The position numbers and the translations under genes were made by a program. The notes beneath the pieces are model-generated. The model saw only the letters and a list, made by a program, of their open reading frames with translations. It was not told the DNA's origin and ran no database searches. From the NCBI GenBank assembly GCA_965276765.1, contig OZ255627.1:5022001-5086000 (forward strand): a stretch of DNA of 64,000 bases, in the 5' to 3' direction. This document shows positions 19,651-29,015 of the stretch, one piece after another (the stretch's first letter is position 1; each line of letters opens with the position of its first letter). This DNA is from G965276765 sp965276765. GTDB lineage: Bacteria; Actinomycetota; Acidimicrobiia; Acidimicrobiales; Palsa-688.

Positions 19651-19812
19651 CGTAGATCTCCCTCCCCGGACGGCCCGAGACGGACCGCATTGAAATCGTC
19701 CCTCCAGATATCAGCACATCGAGCGGGCTCGCGCCCGAGAAGAGTTGCTGACCCCACTCTGACCGGCTGCGCCGTTCCCGTTCCGAGCGGCGCGCTCTGG
19801 TTTGATAGTGCC

Positions 19813-21189
19813 ATGACGACCGCAGGAGCCACATCGGCACCCGAACCCGAGCTTGACCCGGCGCAACTCCCCGCCGGCATGGCCGAAGCCCTTGGCGTCA
19901 ACGGCATCGTCGGTGTCGCCCTGACCATCGTCGACAACAGCGGCGTGGCCCGGGTGAAGGGCATCCCGGTCGGCCGCCTTGGTGACGCTGCGACCCGGGG
20001 CGTGGGCGCGCCGCCGGTCTTCGATGCCTTCGGCCTCGACGACAGCATCGCCCCTGTGGGCTCACCGGTCGGCGACCTGCGGCTCATTCCCGACCTGTCT
20101 GCGCTCGTCGCCCTCGCCGGCCAGCCGGGCTGGGCGTGGGCGCCGGCCGACCGGTTCGACGTGGACGGATCGCCCTATCCCGGCTGCCAACGCAGTTTCG
20201 CCCGCCGAATGGAGGAGCGAGCGGCCGAGGCCGGCCTCGAGATCCGCATGGCCTTCGAGACCGAGTGGGTGCTCGATGCCGGGTCGGGTGACGAGCTCGT
20301 GCCCGTGACCACGGGCCCGGCCTACGGGATGGGCCGCCTCGTCGACCTCTCCGACTACGGGCGTGACCTCCTCGATGCCTTCGCCTCGGAGGGCGTCGAG
20401 GTGGACCAGCTCCATCCCGAGTACGCGCCGTCACAGATGGAGGTGTCGGTCTCGCCGCTCGGACCCGTCGGGGCTGGCGACCGGGTCGTGCTCGTCCGCC
20501 AGACTCTGCGTGCCGTCTCGGCCGCCCACGGCTACCGAATCTCGCTCTCGCCGGCCATGTCTCCTGGTGGCGTCGGAAGCGGGGCCCACCTGCACCTCTC
20601 GGTTTGGCGCGACGGCGTCAACCTGCTGGCCGAAGACGACGGACATCTCGGCCTCGATGGCGAGGCATGGGTCGCCGGCATCCTCGACGCCCTTCCCGGC
20701 CTCGTCGCAGTCGGGGCCCCGAGCGTTGCCTCCTACCTTCGCCTCCAACCGCAGCGGTGGGCGGCGCCGTGGCGGTGCTGGGGTCGGGAGAACCGGGAGG
20801 CCGCCCTTCGGCTCGTGGCCGGCTCGGCGTCCGCCGCCAGCGCCAACCTGGAGATCAAGGTCTTCGACGCGTCGGCCAACCCTTACCTGGTGGTCGGAGC
20901 GGTGATCGCCGCCGGCCTCGATGGGATCGGGCGGTCGGCGAGCCTTCCGCCGGAGACCAGCGTCGATCCGGCCACCCTTGACGACGACGCCCGCCGTCGG
21001 GCTGGGATCACCCGCCTCCCAGCCAGCCTGCCCGACGCCCTGGCCGCCTTCGAGGACACACCGCTACTGCGCGAGGCGATGGGAGCTCCCCTCGCCGACA
21101 CCTGGTCATCCGTCCGAGCCGACGAGGCCAGCCGGTTCGCCCACATCAGCCCTGAGGACGTAGCGCTCGCGAGCCGTTGGGTGTGGTGA
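19813..21189 (+). CDS. Glutamine-synthetase-like ligase (possible gamma-glutamyl ligase)
   Basis: This 458-residue protein has the GS catalytic fold. Visible elements are FETEWV (metal-binding glutamates), HPEYAPSQMEVSVSP, GSGAHLHLSVW (ATP/glutamate histidine), GRENREAALRL and FDASANPYLVVGAVIAAGLDGI. In the last block the usual E-F-R is EIK, a change near the glutamate site. The adenylylation-loop tyrosine of housekeeping GlnA is not evident and the sequence is divergent, so amidation of ammonia is unlikely to be its main role. Relatives ligate glutamate to amines. The stop overlaps the downstream amidohydrolase start as GTGA. Confidence 0.86.
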   Translation: MTTAGATSAPEPELDPAQLPAGMAEALGVNGIVGVALTIVDNSGVARVKGIPVGRLGDAATRGVGAPPVFDAFGLDDSIAPVGSPVGDLRLIPDLSALVALAGQPGWAWAPADRFDVDGSPYPGCQRSFARRMEERAAEAGLEIRMAFETEWVLDAGSGDELVPVTTGPAYGMGRLVDLSDYGRDLLDAFASEGVEVDQLHPEYAPSQMEVSVSPLGPVGAGDRVVLVRQTLRAVSAAHGYRISLSPAMSPGGVGSGAHLHLSVWRDGVNLLAEDDGHLGLDGEAWVAGILDALPGLVAVGAPSVASYLRLQPQRWAAPWRCWGRENREAALRLVAGSASAASANLEIKVFDASANPYLVVGAVIAAGLDGIGRSASLPPETSVDPATLDDDARRRAGITRLPASLPDALAAFEDTPLLREAMGAPLADTWSSVRADEASRFAHISPEDVALASRWVW

Positions 21190-22376
21190 GCCCTCAGAAT
21201 CGGGAACCTGACGGGGGGCTCGGCGGCGTTCGGGGCGTCGTGGACAGGCTCGAGCTGGTCGACCAGCACTGCCACGCCGTCATCGGCAATGACCTCACTC
21301 CCTCCGCCTTTGAGCTGCTGCTCGGAGAGAGCGGCCGGCCGGCCCCCACCGGGTGCTCGACATGGGACACGAGCCTCGGCCTGGCCGTGCGAACCTGGTG
21401 CGCCCCCCGGCTCGACCTGCCGGCCGGCGTGACGAGGTCGGAATACCTGATGCGCCGCCGAGAGCTCGGTGCCAGCGAGGTCAACACCCGCCTGCTTTCG
21501 GGGGGAGCGAGCGAGCTACTCGTCGACACCGGCTACCGGTCCGCCGAGCTGGCTTCGCTCGACGAGCTCGGACAGTGGTCCGGGGCCACCGTCCACGAGA
21601 TCGTCCGCCTCGAGACCATCGCCGAGGACATCGCGGCAGCCCTCTCAGCGCGCCGAGGAGGGGCCGGGGCACGGTATGCCGACGCCTTCGCTGAGGCTAT
21701 GGCCCGCCGGTCAACGGCCGTCGGCTGGAAATCCGTGGCCGCCTATCGGTGCGGGCTCGACCTCGACTGGCGCCGCCCGTCGCCGGACGAGGTGAGAACC
21801 GCGGCCGACACCTGGTTGCGTGCCGGCCCCTCCCCCAGCACCGGTGGCTGGCGCCTGACGGACCCGGTCCTCATCCGCCACGGGGTGTGGGCCGCCCTCG
21901 ACACCGGCCGGCCACTGCAGGTGCACACCGGCTTCGGTGACACCGATGCGACACTGCGGGGCTCCGACCCAGCCCTCCTCACCGACCTGGCGGCCATGAC
22001 GGCGGATCGTGGCACCCCGATCGTGATGTTGCATTGCTGGCCGCGCCACCGCGAGGCCGGTTACCTGACGCTCATGTGGCCCCACCTGTACCTCGACATC
22101 GGAGAAACCATTCCCCACGTCGGCGGGCGGGGCGACGCCATCCTCGCCGAGACGCTCGAGCTGGCGCCATGGCACAAGGTCCTCTACTCGTCCGACGCTT
22201 TCGGCCTGGCCGAGCTGTACCACCTGGGGACGGTTATCCAGCGCCGGGCCCTCGCTGGCGTCCTCGCCCCGCTCGAGGAGGCCGGCTTCGGGAGTGGCGA
22301 ACTGATCCGACTGGCCGGTCTCGTCGGGCATGGCAACGCCCGGCGGATCTATGCCGGCGTCGGCCGAGCGGGTTGA
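21186..22376 (+). CDS. Amidohydrolase-2 family metal-dependent hydrolase (FluG N-domain-like)
   Basis: The protein is about 396 residues. Metal-binding elements of the TIM-barrel amidohydrolases are visible: VDQHCH near residue 22 (HxH), HTGFGDTD, VMLHCWPRHREAGYL and LYSSDAFGLAELY with the final aspartate. The start is translationally coupled to the GS-like gene; GTG 21240 is an alternative that would begin right before the barrel. In eukaryotic FluG and some bacterial homologues the same two domains are fused in one chain, so this pair is best viewed as a split FluG-like system. The substrate is unknown. Confidence 0.84.
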   Translation: MSPQNREPDGGLGGVRGVVDRLELVDQHCHAVIGNDLTPSAFELLLGESGRPAPTGCSTWDTSLGLAVRTWCAPRLDLPAGVTRSEYLMRRRELGASEVNTRLLSGGASELLVDTGYRSAELASLDELGQWSGATVHEIVRLETIAEDIAAALSARRGGAGARYADAFAEAMARRSTAVGWKSVAAYRCGLDLDWRRPSPDEVRTAADTWLRAGPSPSTGGWRLTDPVLIRHGVWAALDTGRPLQVHTGFGDTDATLRGSDPALLTDLAAMTADRGTPIVMLHCWPRHREAGYLTLMWPHLYLDIGETIPHVGGRGDAILAETLELAPWHKVLYSSDAFGLAELYHLGTVIQRRALAGVLAPLEEAGFGSGELIRLAGLVGHGNARRIYAGVGRAG

Positions 22377-22403
22377 ACCACGAGTTGGACGCAACGACAT
22401 AGA

Positions 22404-23156
22404 GTGCACACCGATCGCATGCCTTGGAGGGCCGTCGCTTTCGTCGCCCTGTGTGCGTGGTGCGGGTGGACGAGCGGGTTGCATCAGTCCACGATCCCGG
22501 CGTTCGCTACGTGGTCCGCATCGCTCGTTGGCGTGGTCGTCACCGACGTCCTTCTTTTGCGTGGAAGCCGCCACGGTCGCCACCCGTTCTACCTCCCCGC
22601 CGAGCGCCCTTTCCCCCTTGCGGGCCCGGCCGGCCAGCGCCGGGGCGTTGTCGGCGTCTCGCCATGGCTGGCTCTCGCCCTCGTCGTGCTCGGCTGGGAA
22701 TTGCTCGGCATCGACACAGGACCGCATCAGCTCCACCTGACGATCAGCTCCCTGGCTCGGGCCTACCGACCACTGGACGCCGCCATGCTGCTCCTGTGGA
22801 TGCTGGCGGGGCTCGGCTACGGCGTCGCCCGCGCCAGAGCATCTGCCGTCGGCCCTCCTGTCAAACCAAACCATCGCAGCTCCGGACCTGCGTCGGCGAA
22901 CGGGGTCATCGTGATGCCCTTCGGGCCACTGGCGTTCGGTCCCGCGCTCCTGCTGCCTCCGAATCGCTCGGTCGGCGTCGCCTTCTGGATCGGCGTGCTC
23001 GTCGTCGGCGGGCTCGTCGAGCTTGCCGCCCGGCATTCCCGAGGTCGTCAGGCCAACTTCGAGGAACTTCTTCGGCTCATGTCGCGAACAACCCCGGCCC
23101 GGACAATTCTCGTCGCGGCGTGGGCCTATGGCGGTTGGCACCTCTTCGCTCATTGA
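22404..23156 (+). CDS. Predicted membrane protein of unknown function
   Basis: A 250-residue hydrophobic protein with five or six possible transmembrane segments (around residues 8-24, 32-50, 87-102, 122-142, 170-185 and 190-208), and a basic loop near 210-220. No family motif is recognised. GTG 22404 and ATG 22419 are both possible starts. It follows the amidohydrolase by 27 bases and could be co-transcribed, but nothing in its sequence ties it to that pathway. Confidence 0.6.
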   Translation: MHTDRMPWRAVAFVALCAWCGWTSGLHQSTIPAFATWSASLVGVVVTDVLLLRGSRHGRHPFYLPAERPFPLAGPAGQRRGVVGVSPWLALALVVLGWELLGIDTGPHQLHLTISSLARAYRPLDAAMLLLWMLAGLGYGVARARASAVGPPVKPNHRSSGPASANGVIVMPFGPLAFGPALLLPPNRSVGVAFWIGVLVVGGLVELAARHSRGRQANFEELLRLMSRTTPARTILVAAWAYGGWHLFAH

Positions 23157-23213
23157 GTGGATAGGCCTCGACAATTGACGCACCAATCCGGCCCGGCGTA
23201 GCCTCACTCCCCG

Positions 23214-23987
23214 ATGAACGACGAGGGTGAGAGCCGCCCGGTCAAGGTTGCCGTCGTCACCGGAGCGGGTAGCGGAATCGGTCGTGTGACGGCAATAGCG
23301 CTCGCCGCCGACGGCTTCATCGTTGTCTGCGCCGGACGACGCCCGGCTGCCATCGAAGGGACCCGGGCCGAGATCGAGAGGATCGGCGATGCGGCGAGGT
23401 GTGTCGTCACCGACGTTACCGACGAAACCTCGGTCGTCGGTCTCTTCGCCGATATCAAGCGGACCCTCGGCCGCGTCGATCTTGTCTTCAACAACGCCGG
23501 TATAACGATGCCCCCCGCTTCGCTGGCTGATATCACTCGGGAGGACTGGGATCGGGTCGTTGCAACCAATCTGACAGGCCCCTTTCTCTGCACCCGGGAG
23601 GCCTTCATTGCCATGCGCGATCAGGACCCTCAAGGCGGAAGGATCATCAACAACGGCTCACTTTCCGCCACGTCACCCCGTCCCAATTCGGCGGCCTACA
23701 CTGCGACGAAACACGCCATGACCGGCTTGACCAAGTCGACCTCTCTCGACGGCCGCAGGTACAACATCGCATGCGGCCAAATCGATATCGGCAACGCCTC
23801 GACCGACATGACGGCGGCTATGGCAGCTGGGGTCGAACAGGCCGACGGCTCGAGCCGTCCCGAACCGACGATGGATGCGGCCGACGTCGCAGGTGCCGTC
23901 AGCTATATGGCCAGCCTCCCGCTTGAGGCCAACGTGCCCTTCATGACGCTGATGGCGAACGCCATGCCCTACATCGGCCGGGGCTGA
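23214..23987 (+). CDS. SDR-family oxidoreductase
   Basis: A 257-residue classical short-chain dehydrogenase. The dinucleotide loop VTGAGSGIG, the structural NNAG, the catalytic serine in NNGSLSA and the YTATK catalytic pair are intact. The C-terminal region lacks the usual PGxxxT strand sequence and instead reads GQIDIGNASTDM, as in a known subgroup. The cofactor is probably NAD(H) or NADP(H); the substrate cannot be told. It precedes a convergent zinc alcohol dehydrogenase. Confidence 0.9.
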   Translation: MNDEGESRPVKVAVVTGAGSGIGRVTAIALAADGFIVVCAGRRPAAIEGTRAEIERIGDAARCVVTDVTDETSVVGLFADIKRTLGRVDLVFNNAGITMPPASLADITREDWDRVVATNLTGPFLCTREAFIAMRDQDPQGGRIINNGSLSATSPRPNSAAYTATKHAMTGLTKSTSLDGRRYNIACGQIDIGNASTDMTAAMAAGVEQADGSSRPEPTMDAADVAGAVSYMASLPLEANVPFMTLMANAMPYIGRG

Positions 23988-24100
23988 ACGGCTTTCCACC
24001 GGACGGCACTTCCCTTCAGTCCTCTCGCTCCGAACACCGGCGGCACCCGCACGGCCGCCTTGGCCACCTTTCCGCTCTGGAAGAGGAGGGCGGCTTCGGC

Positions 24101-25237
24101 TCAATCGAACACGATCACGCCGCGGATGTTCTTTCCTGCATGCATGTCCTCGTAGCCCTCGGCGACCTCATCAAGGGTGTACGTCTTCGTGACCAGGTCG
24201 TCGAGCTTGAGCCTGCCGTCCCGGTACAGCTGAACCTGGCGCAGAATGTCAAAGGTCGGGTTCGACTGACCGAAGAGGGATCCCTGGATCCTCTTTTGGA
24301 ACAGGGTCAGCTCACCTATGGACACGGGGATTCCGATCTCCGTGATGTCGCCGACCCCGGTAACCACGACGGTGCCTGCCTTTCGGGTGGCGGCGAACGC
24401 CTGGGCGACGTGCTCGCCGTGAACCACCCCAACCGTGACGATCACGCTGTCGGCGCCCTGGCCGTTGGTAAGTCCCTTCGCCATCTCGTCGGCCTCGGCG
24501 ATGTTGTCGAAGGCGTGAGTGGCGCCGAAGTCCAGGACCCTCTCGCGCTTGAAGGCCACCGGGTCGACGGCGATGATGTTGCTCGCCCCCGAGATAGCAG
24601 CGCCCTGCACGGCGTTGACGCCGATCCCGCCGATGCCCATGACGATCACGGTGTCGCCGGGCCGCACGGCCGCCGAGTGAACGGCGGACCCCCACCCGGT
24701 GCCGACCCCGCAGCCGAGGAGGCACATCTTGTCGAGAGGGAGGTCCTTGTCGATCTTGACGGCGGAGCTCAGATTGACGGTGCTGTACTCGGAAAACGTA
24801 CCGATCCCGCCCATCTGAGCGACGTCGCGGCCGTCAGAAGTGTGGGTACGGAAGCTGGTCGGGTCGTCCGGTCTCGAGCCCGTGAGGACCAGGGCCCCGA
24901 GGTCGCACATATTCTGCATGCCGGCCGCGCAGAAACGGCACCGGCCACAGGCGGGCAGAAAGGAGAAGATGACATGATCGTCCTTCTCCCATCCCGGGGT
25001 ATTGGGGCCTACCCGCTCCACCACACCGGCGCCCTCGTGCCCGCCGATGATCGGGAAGATGGGTACCGGCCAGTCGCCGCTTGCGATGTGGTCGTCGGAA
25101 TGGCACAGGCCCGACGCCGCCATCTTGACGAGGATCTCACCTTGGCGGGGCTCCTCGAGGTCGACCTCGATCACCTCGTAGTTGCTGCGCGACCCCTTGG
25201 TAGGAGCCTCGAGCACTGCTGCAGAATGGGTCTTCAT
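24101..25237 (-). CDS. NDMA-dependent-type zinc alcohol dehydrogenase
   Basis: This 378-residue medium-chain dehydrogenase carries catalytic zinc ligands in GLCHSDDH and GGHEGAG, the structural zinc lobe CGRCRFCAAGMQNMC, and the Rossmann motif VMGIGGIGVNAVQ. The sequence around GCGVGTGWGSAVH and the preference for Actinobacteria match the mycofactocin-associated, NDMA-linked alcohol dehydrogenases in which the NAD is tightly bound. That biochemical class is known for the family; activity here is inferred. ATG 25237 has AGGGGG immediately upstream and is better than the ATG six codons earlier. A P450 is encoded divergently. Confidence 0.88.
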   Translation of the reverse strand: MKTHSAAVLEAPTKGSRSNYEVIEVDLEEPRQGEILVKMAASGLCHSDDHIASGDWPVPIFPIIGGHEGAGVVERVGPNTPGWEKDDHVIFSFLPACGRCRFCAAGMQNMCDLGALVLTGSRPDDPTSFRTHTSDGRDVAQMGGIGTFSEYSTVNLSSAVKIDKDLPLDKMCLLGCGVGTGWGSAVHSAAVRPGDTVIVMGIGGIGVNAVQGAAISGASNIIAVDPVAFKRERVLDFGATHAFDNIAEADEMAKGLTNGQGADSVIVTVGVVHGEHVAQAFAATRKAGTVVVTGVGDITEIGIPVSIGELTLFQKRIQGSLFGQSNPTFDILRQVQLYRDGRLKLDDLVTKTYTLDEVAEGYEDMHAGKNIRGVIVFD

Positions 25238-25409
25238 GATCCCCCTACGAATCAACGGACATGGGCCGGCCTCTAGGGTCTAGCGCGGCGGTCGAATCGG
25301 GGACAAGAGGACAGCCAGGCTGCTCAGATCTGTCCTTCTCAGTCTCCTTCTTCCGCCGCCCGGTCGGGCGGGAACGCCGACCGTTGGCAAGCCTCTAGCA
25401 TCTTCGCTC

Positions 25410-26597
25410 ATGACCCAACGCCAGGACGATGCAGCCGCGGTCAGCGATATCGATCTCTTCACCGACGAGGCCCGGCGGGACCCCTATCCCCGCTATGACG
25501 CGTTGCGCGCCCTCGGTCCTGTGGTCTACCTCTCCGCACACGACGTCTATGCGCTGCCGCGCTACGAGGAGGTCCGTCACGTCCTGGAGCGGTGGCAGCT
25601 GTACTCCTCCGCCCGTGGAGTCACCATGAATCCGCAGCTCAACGACCAGCTCAAGGGCGTCATCACCCTCTTTCTCGACCCCCCGGAGCACACGACAGTA
25701 CGCGAGGTGCTCGGCCGACCGCTGCGCCCGCATCTCGTCCGCGAGCTGGCTCCGCGCATCGAGGCCGAGGCCGAAGCTGTCGTCGATCGGTTGGTCAAGC
25801 AGGGAACCTTCGACGCCGCCAGCGACCTGGCCGAGCATCTCCCGATGACCGTCGTGTCCCAACTCGTAGGACTGGGCGAGCACGGCCGAACCAACATGCT
25901 CCGGTGGGCGGCGGCCACCTGGGAGTCCCAGGGGCCGCCCAATCAGCGCGCCGCCGAGGCCAGACCCGTCGTCGAGGAGTTTCTCTCGTTCGCCGTGAAC
26001 GAGGCGGTGCCTGGCAATCTCGAGCCCGGCGGGTGGGCCGCCCAGCTCTATGCTGCCGCCGACGCCGGCGACCTGCCTCGAGACAAGTGTCCGTTCATGA
26101 TGGTGGACTACGTGACCCCCAGCCTGGACACGACGATCTACGCAGTCTCAAACGCCATCCGCTTGTTTGCCGAACAACCAGATCAGTGGGACCTGCTGCG
26201 CTCCGACCCTTCGCTGGTCCCCCATGCGATCAACGAGACGCTCCGCTTGGAGAGCCCAGTCCAGCAGTTCACCCGGGTCGTCACCGCCGACCACCAGCTC
26301 GGTGGCGTCGACCTGCCCGAGGACGCACGGGTCATGTTGCTCTACGGGTCCGCCAATCGTGATGAGCGCAAGTACCCCGACCCGGAGCGCTTCGACATCA
26401 AGCGGATGCCCTCTGACCACCTGGCCTTCGGGCGCGGCGAGCACCTTTGCATCGGTATGCAGCTGGCGCGCCTCGAGATGAGTGCATTGCTGCGCTCTCT
26501 CATCGCTCGAGTGGCCCGCTTCGACATCGTCGAGTGCGAGCCCGTCCTCAGCAACGTCCTCAACGGGATGAGAAGCCTCAACGTCCGGGTCTCGTGA
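25410..26597 (+). CDS. Cytochrome P450
   Basis: This 395-residue soluble P450 has the K-helix motif ETLR, the heme-binding loop FGRGEHLCIGMQLARLE with the axial cysteine, and LFLDPPEHTTVREVL near the N-terminus. The I-helix segment reads VTPSLDTTIYA, so the usual A-G-x-D/E-T has proline-serine in place of alanine-glycine. No ferredoxin gene lies next to it. Divergence from the alcohol dehydrogenase and proximity to an SDR suggest a small oxidative pathway for an alcohol, terpene or similar compound, which is inference. Confidence 0.92.
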   Translation: MTQRQDDAAAVSDIDLFTDEARRDPYPRYDALRALGPVVYLSAHDVYALPRYEEVRHVLERWQLYSSARGVTMNPQLNDQLKGVITLFLDPPEHTTVREVLGRPLRPHLVRELAPRIEAEAEAVVDRLVKQGTFDAASDLAEHLPMTVVSQLVGLGEHGRTNMLRWAAATWESQGPPNQRAAEARPVVEEFLSFAVNEAVPGNLEPGGWAAQLYAAADAGDLPRDKCPFMMVDYVTPSLDTTIYAVSNAIRLFAEQPDQWDLLRSDPSLVPHAINETLRLESPVQQFTRVVTADHQLGGVDLPEDARVMLLYGSANRDERKYPDPERFDIKRMPSDHLAFGRGEHLCIGMQLARLEMSALLRSLIARVARFDIVECEPVLSNVLNGMRSLNVRVS

Positions 26598-26720
26598 TCG
26601 TCGCCGACATGTTGGCGAAAGCGGCGAGCAAGACCGCCATCGGAATTGCCAGGATCCCGGCCCGATCCCGCAGCAGGCCGGCTCGGCGTGCGACATGATC
26701 GCAGCTCGTAGGCTCGGGCC

Positions 26721-27308
26721 ATGTCCGTTCAGGTATGCGCGGCGACAGCGGATCGTTGGAACGACCTGGTCACGGTGTTCGGTCGGCGTGGTGAAGATCC
26801 TTCGTGGTGCTGGTGTCGCCGCTTCCTTCGCTCGCCAACCTGCGAACCGGCGGCGTCAGAGCCGACAACGAACAACCGTGACGCCCTGCACCAGGAGATC
26901 ACCCATGCCGCCGTGCCGCCGGGGCTCATCGGCTATGTCAACGATCAGCCCGTTGGATGGACAAGAGTAGGGCCTCGATCTCGCTTTCCTCGCCTGAGCG
27001 CCAACAAGGCGTTGGCGAACGTGCTCATCGAGGATCCCGGAGTTTGGTGGGTGACCTGCTTCGCGGTCGACAGCCGCCACCGGCGGTCCGGTATCGGGTC
27101 GGCGCTGCTCAAGGGGGCTATCGACTTCGCCCGTGAGCACGGCGCTACGGCCCTCGAGGGTCATCCGGTTGATGTGGCCGCCCTGCGGGCCGATCGGGTG
27201 GGAGGGTCCGCCGTCTTTACCGGGACCATGGCTATGTTCTCGTCGGTGGGGTTTACCGAGGTGGCCCGCACGTACCCCACCCGGCCGGTGATGAGACTGC
27301 AGATGTGA
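26721..27308 (+). CDS. GNAT-family N-acetyltransferase
   Basis: A 195-residue protein with one GNAT domain. The acetyl-CoA pyrophosphate loop appears as VDSRHRRSGIGSALLKGAI (the R-x-x-G-x-G/A pattern) near residue 118, and VTCFAV forms the preceding strand. The N-terminus contains a cysteine/tryptophan-rich WCWCRRF segment found in a recurrent actinobacterial subfamily. Substrate unknown. Confidence 0.85.
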   Translation: MSVQVCAATADRWNDLVTVFGRRGEDPSWCWCRRFLRSPTCEPAASEPTTNNRDALHQEITHAAVPPGLIGYVNDQPVGWTRVGPRSRFPRLSANKALANVLIEDPGVWWVTCFAVDSRHRRSGIGSALLKGAIDFAREHGATALEGHPVDVAALRADRVGGSAVFTGTMAMFSSVGFTEVARTYPTRPVMRLQM

Positions 27309-27370
27309 ATGCCCAGCACGCGGGGCCCATCGGGCGGTCCGTTGACCGTTGGGGACCGTCGGTTGTGGTC

Positions 27371-28306
27371 TTATGCCCGGGGCGGGATCACCTCGGCCAG
27401 CCGGTCTGCTACCTCGAGGAAAGTTTGCGCTTCCCGGTGATGGCCGAGGTGGAGCAGGAAAAGCCCGGTGGAGACCCGCTCGATGAACGCCCACTGCCAG
27501 ATGGCCTCGGGGTCGATGCCGGTCAGGAGGGCCATGTGCCGACAGCGTTGGAGCGCCATCCCGGCTGTGTCGTGGGCAAGCAGCTCCGCGTTCCAGGCCC
27601 TCAGCGTGACCCCGAGGTCATGGGCTGGTTCGGAGACGAGTCCTTCGGGATCGATGAGTCGGAACTTGACGCTGTGGTCCCCCGATCCCGGCACCTGCAA
27701 GAGGTTGTGGGCATGCGCATCACCATGGACGAGCACCGCTCGTTTCGGTTCGAAGCGAGCGGCTCGCTCGGCGGCGGCTTCCGAGCAAGGCTGGCCGAGG
27801 TCTTCCCACGTCCTGGCCACGAAGTCGGCCAGCCAGGTCGCCTTCGTTGCCCCGGTGGGGAGCCGGCCGGTGGTCACAGGTCGCCATCCCCGGGCCACGG
27901 TGCTGGCCACGGCGGCTAGCTGCTTGGTCGTGGACCATCCCAGGCTCGCCAGGGATGGTCCGAGGCGTTCGAGCAGCAGGCTCCGGCGCTCCCCGTCGTG
28001 TCGGATTGGTTCGACGTAGGGGTCTCCCTGGGCCAGCCGGAGGGTATCCAGCTCCTGGCCGAAGGGAGAGAAGCCGTCGACATCGGGAGGCAGCGCGACC
28101 TTGAGAACCACTGGCAGGCCGTCGAGCGTGACCGCCTCGGTGACGTAGGCGGCGTTGCCGCCATCGAAGACAGCGCCGCAGGCGATCGACCAGTCAGCCT
28201 CCAAGCTGGAGAGCACGCCGGGAAGTTCCTCCAACCAGCGGTGCCCGACCGAGCCCAAGGCGCGCAGGGAAACCGTCAGCCGCTCTGAGACGATGACTGG
28301 ATACAT
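27371..28306 (-). CDS. Aminoglycoside phosphotransferase, APH(6)/streptomycin-kinase-like
   Basis: A 311-residue protein-kinase-fold enzyme. VLVHGDAHAHNLL is the catalytic Brenner motif and LIDPEGLVSEPAHDLGV supplies the metal-binding aspartate; the N-lobe has VVLKVALP with the ATP lysine. The combination and length match the PF04655 family (APH(6), hydroxyurea/streptomycin kinases). Chromosomal members are common and do not prove resistance. It is convergent with the acetyltransferase gene. Confidence 0.85.
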   Translation of the reverse strand: MYPVIVSERLTVSLRALGSVGHRWLEELPGVLSSLEADWSIACGAVFDGGNAAYVTEAVTLDGLPVVLKVALPPDVDGFSPFGQELDTLRLAQGDPYVEPIRHDGERRSLLLERLGPSLASLGWSTTKQLAAVASTVARGWRPVTTGRLPTGATKATWLADFVARTWEDLGQPCSEAAAERAARFEPKRAVLVHGDAHAHNLLQVPGSGDHSVKFRLIDPEGLVSEPAHDLGVTLRAWNAELLAHDTAGMALQRCRHMALLTGIDPEAIWQWAFIERVSTGLFLLHLGHHREAQTFLEVADRLAEVIPPRA

Positions 28307-28397
28307 GCTCGGTCAGTCTGGACCGAACGAAGGTGCCGTCACCGCGCGGGGACCCGTCCGGGATAGCGCTCTGACTGACATGGCGCCAGTTGCGGCC

Positions 28398-28868
28398 TCA
28401 GATGCCGTCCGGTCCCGTTCCGCTGACAAGTCCGTCCCACGACCAGTGAGGGATGTGCAAACCGTCGGGTACATCGTCAGCGGACCGGTGATAGCGCGAC
28501 ATCGTCGTGGTAGTTGCCCAGGTGAAATAGCCGTGCAGCACCTGTAGGACCGGGTCGTCTTCAACAAGACCGAGGTCTGCCAACGCCTGATCGAAACAGG
28601 CGATCGCTCGACGATCCATATCCTCGTGAGGACCATTGCCGCTGTGCATCCGCACCGCCGAGGTCTCGTCGCCGTAAGCGGCCGAATACGTCCTCGGCCC
28701 TCCGAGCGCCTCCCCCCAGTAAGCGGCGAGCCGTTCGCTGTGCTCGGGGTGAAAGCCGTGGCTGAACGCGTGGCTTACCACTTCGTCCGCCATCACCCTG
28801 GCATGCCACGCCCGGGCCAGACGAAGCAAGCCGACTTCCCCACCCACGGCCTCATACACCGTCTGCAT
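28398..28868 (-). CDS. Truncated haemoglobin (group II-like)
   Basis: About 156 residues from ATG 28868 (MQTVYEAVGG), which fits the usual start of this family better than the upstream in-frame start. The 2-on-2 globin pattern is visible: GGEVGLLRLARAWHARVMAD, FHPEHSERLAAYWGEALGGP with the conserved tryptophan-glycine, and the M-H-S-G-N-G-P-H segment near the proximal histidine. The family binds O2 or NO and is linked to nitrosative stress. A C-terminal tail of about 25 residues is rich in tryptophan and glycine. Confidence 0.82.
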   Translation of the reverse strand: MQTVYEAVGGEVGLLRLARAWHARVMADEVVSHAFSHGFHPEHSERLAAYWGEALGGPRTYSAAYGDETSAVRMHSGNGPHEDMDRRAIACFDQALADLGLVEDDPVLQVLHGYFTWATTTTMSRYHRSADDVPDGLHIPHWSWDGLVSGTGPDGI

Positions 28869-29015
28869 ACCCGGAGGATGATATCGGGAAGCCGGAACCG
28901 TCGCCCTCCCGTCCCCCGGCGCCACCAAGCGATGGAGCCTGTCCCGCGTTCAGGTCAGCTGCTGCGTGGCGATCACGTCGAGCAGTCGGATCCGCTCGGC
29001 GGACTCCGATTATGA

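Noticed and set aside
19651..19812. Riboswitch between the permease and the GS-like gene
   Set aside because: No conserved aptamer elements could be recognised in the 160 bases.
21711..23633. 640-codon minus-strand open frame opposite the amidohydrolase, membrane protein and SDR
   Set aside because: It crosses three unrelated plus-strand genes and shows no domain or motif.
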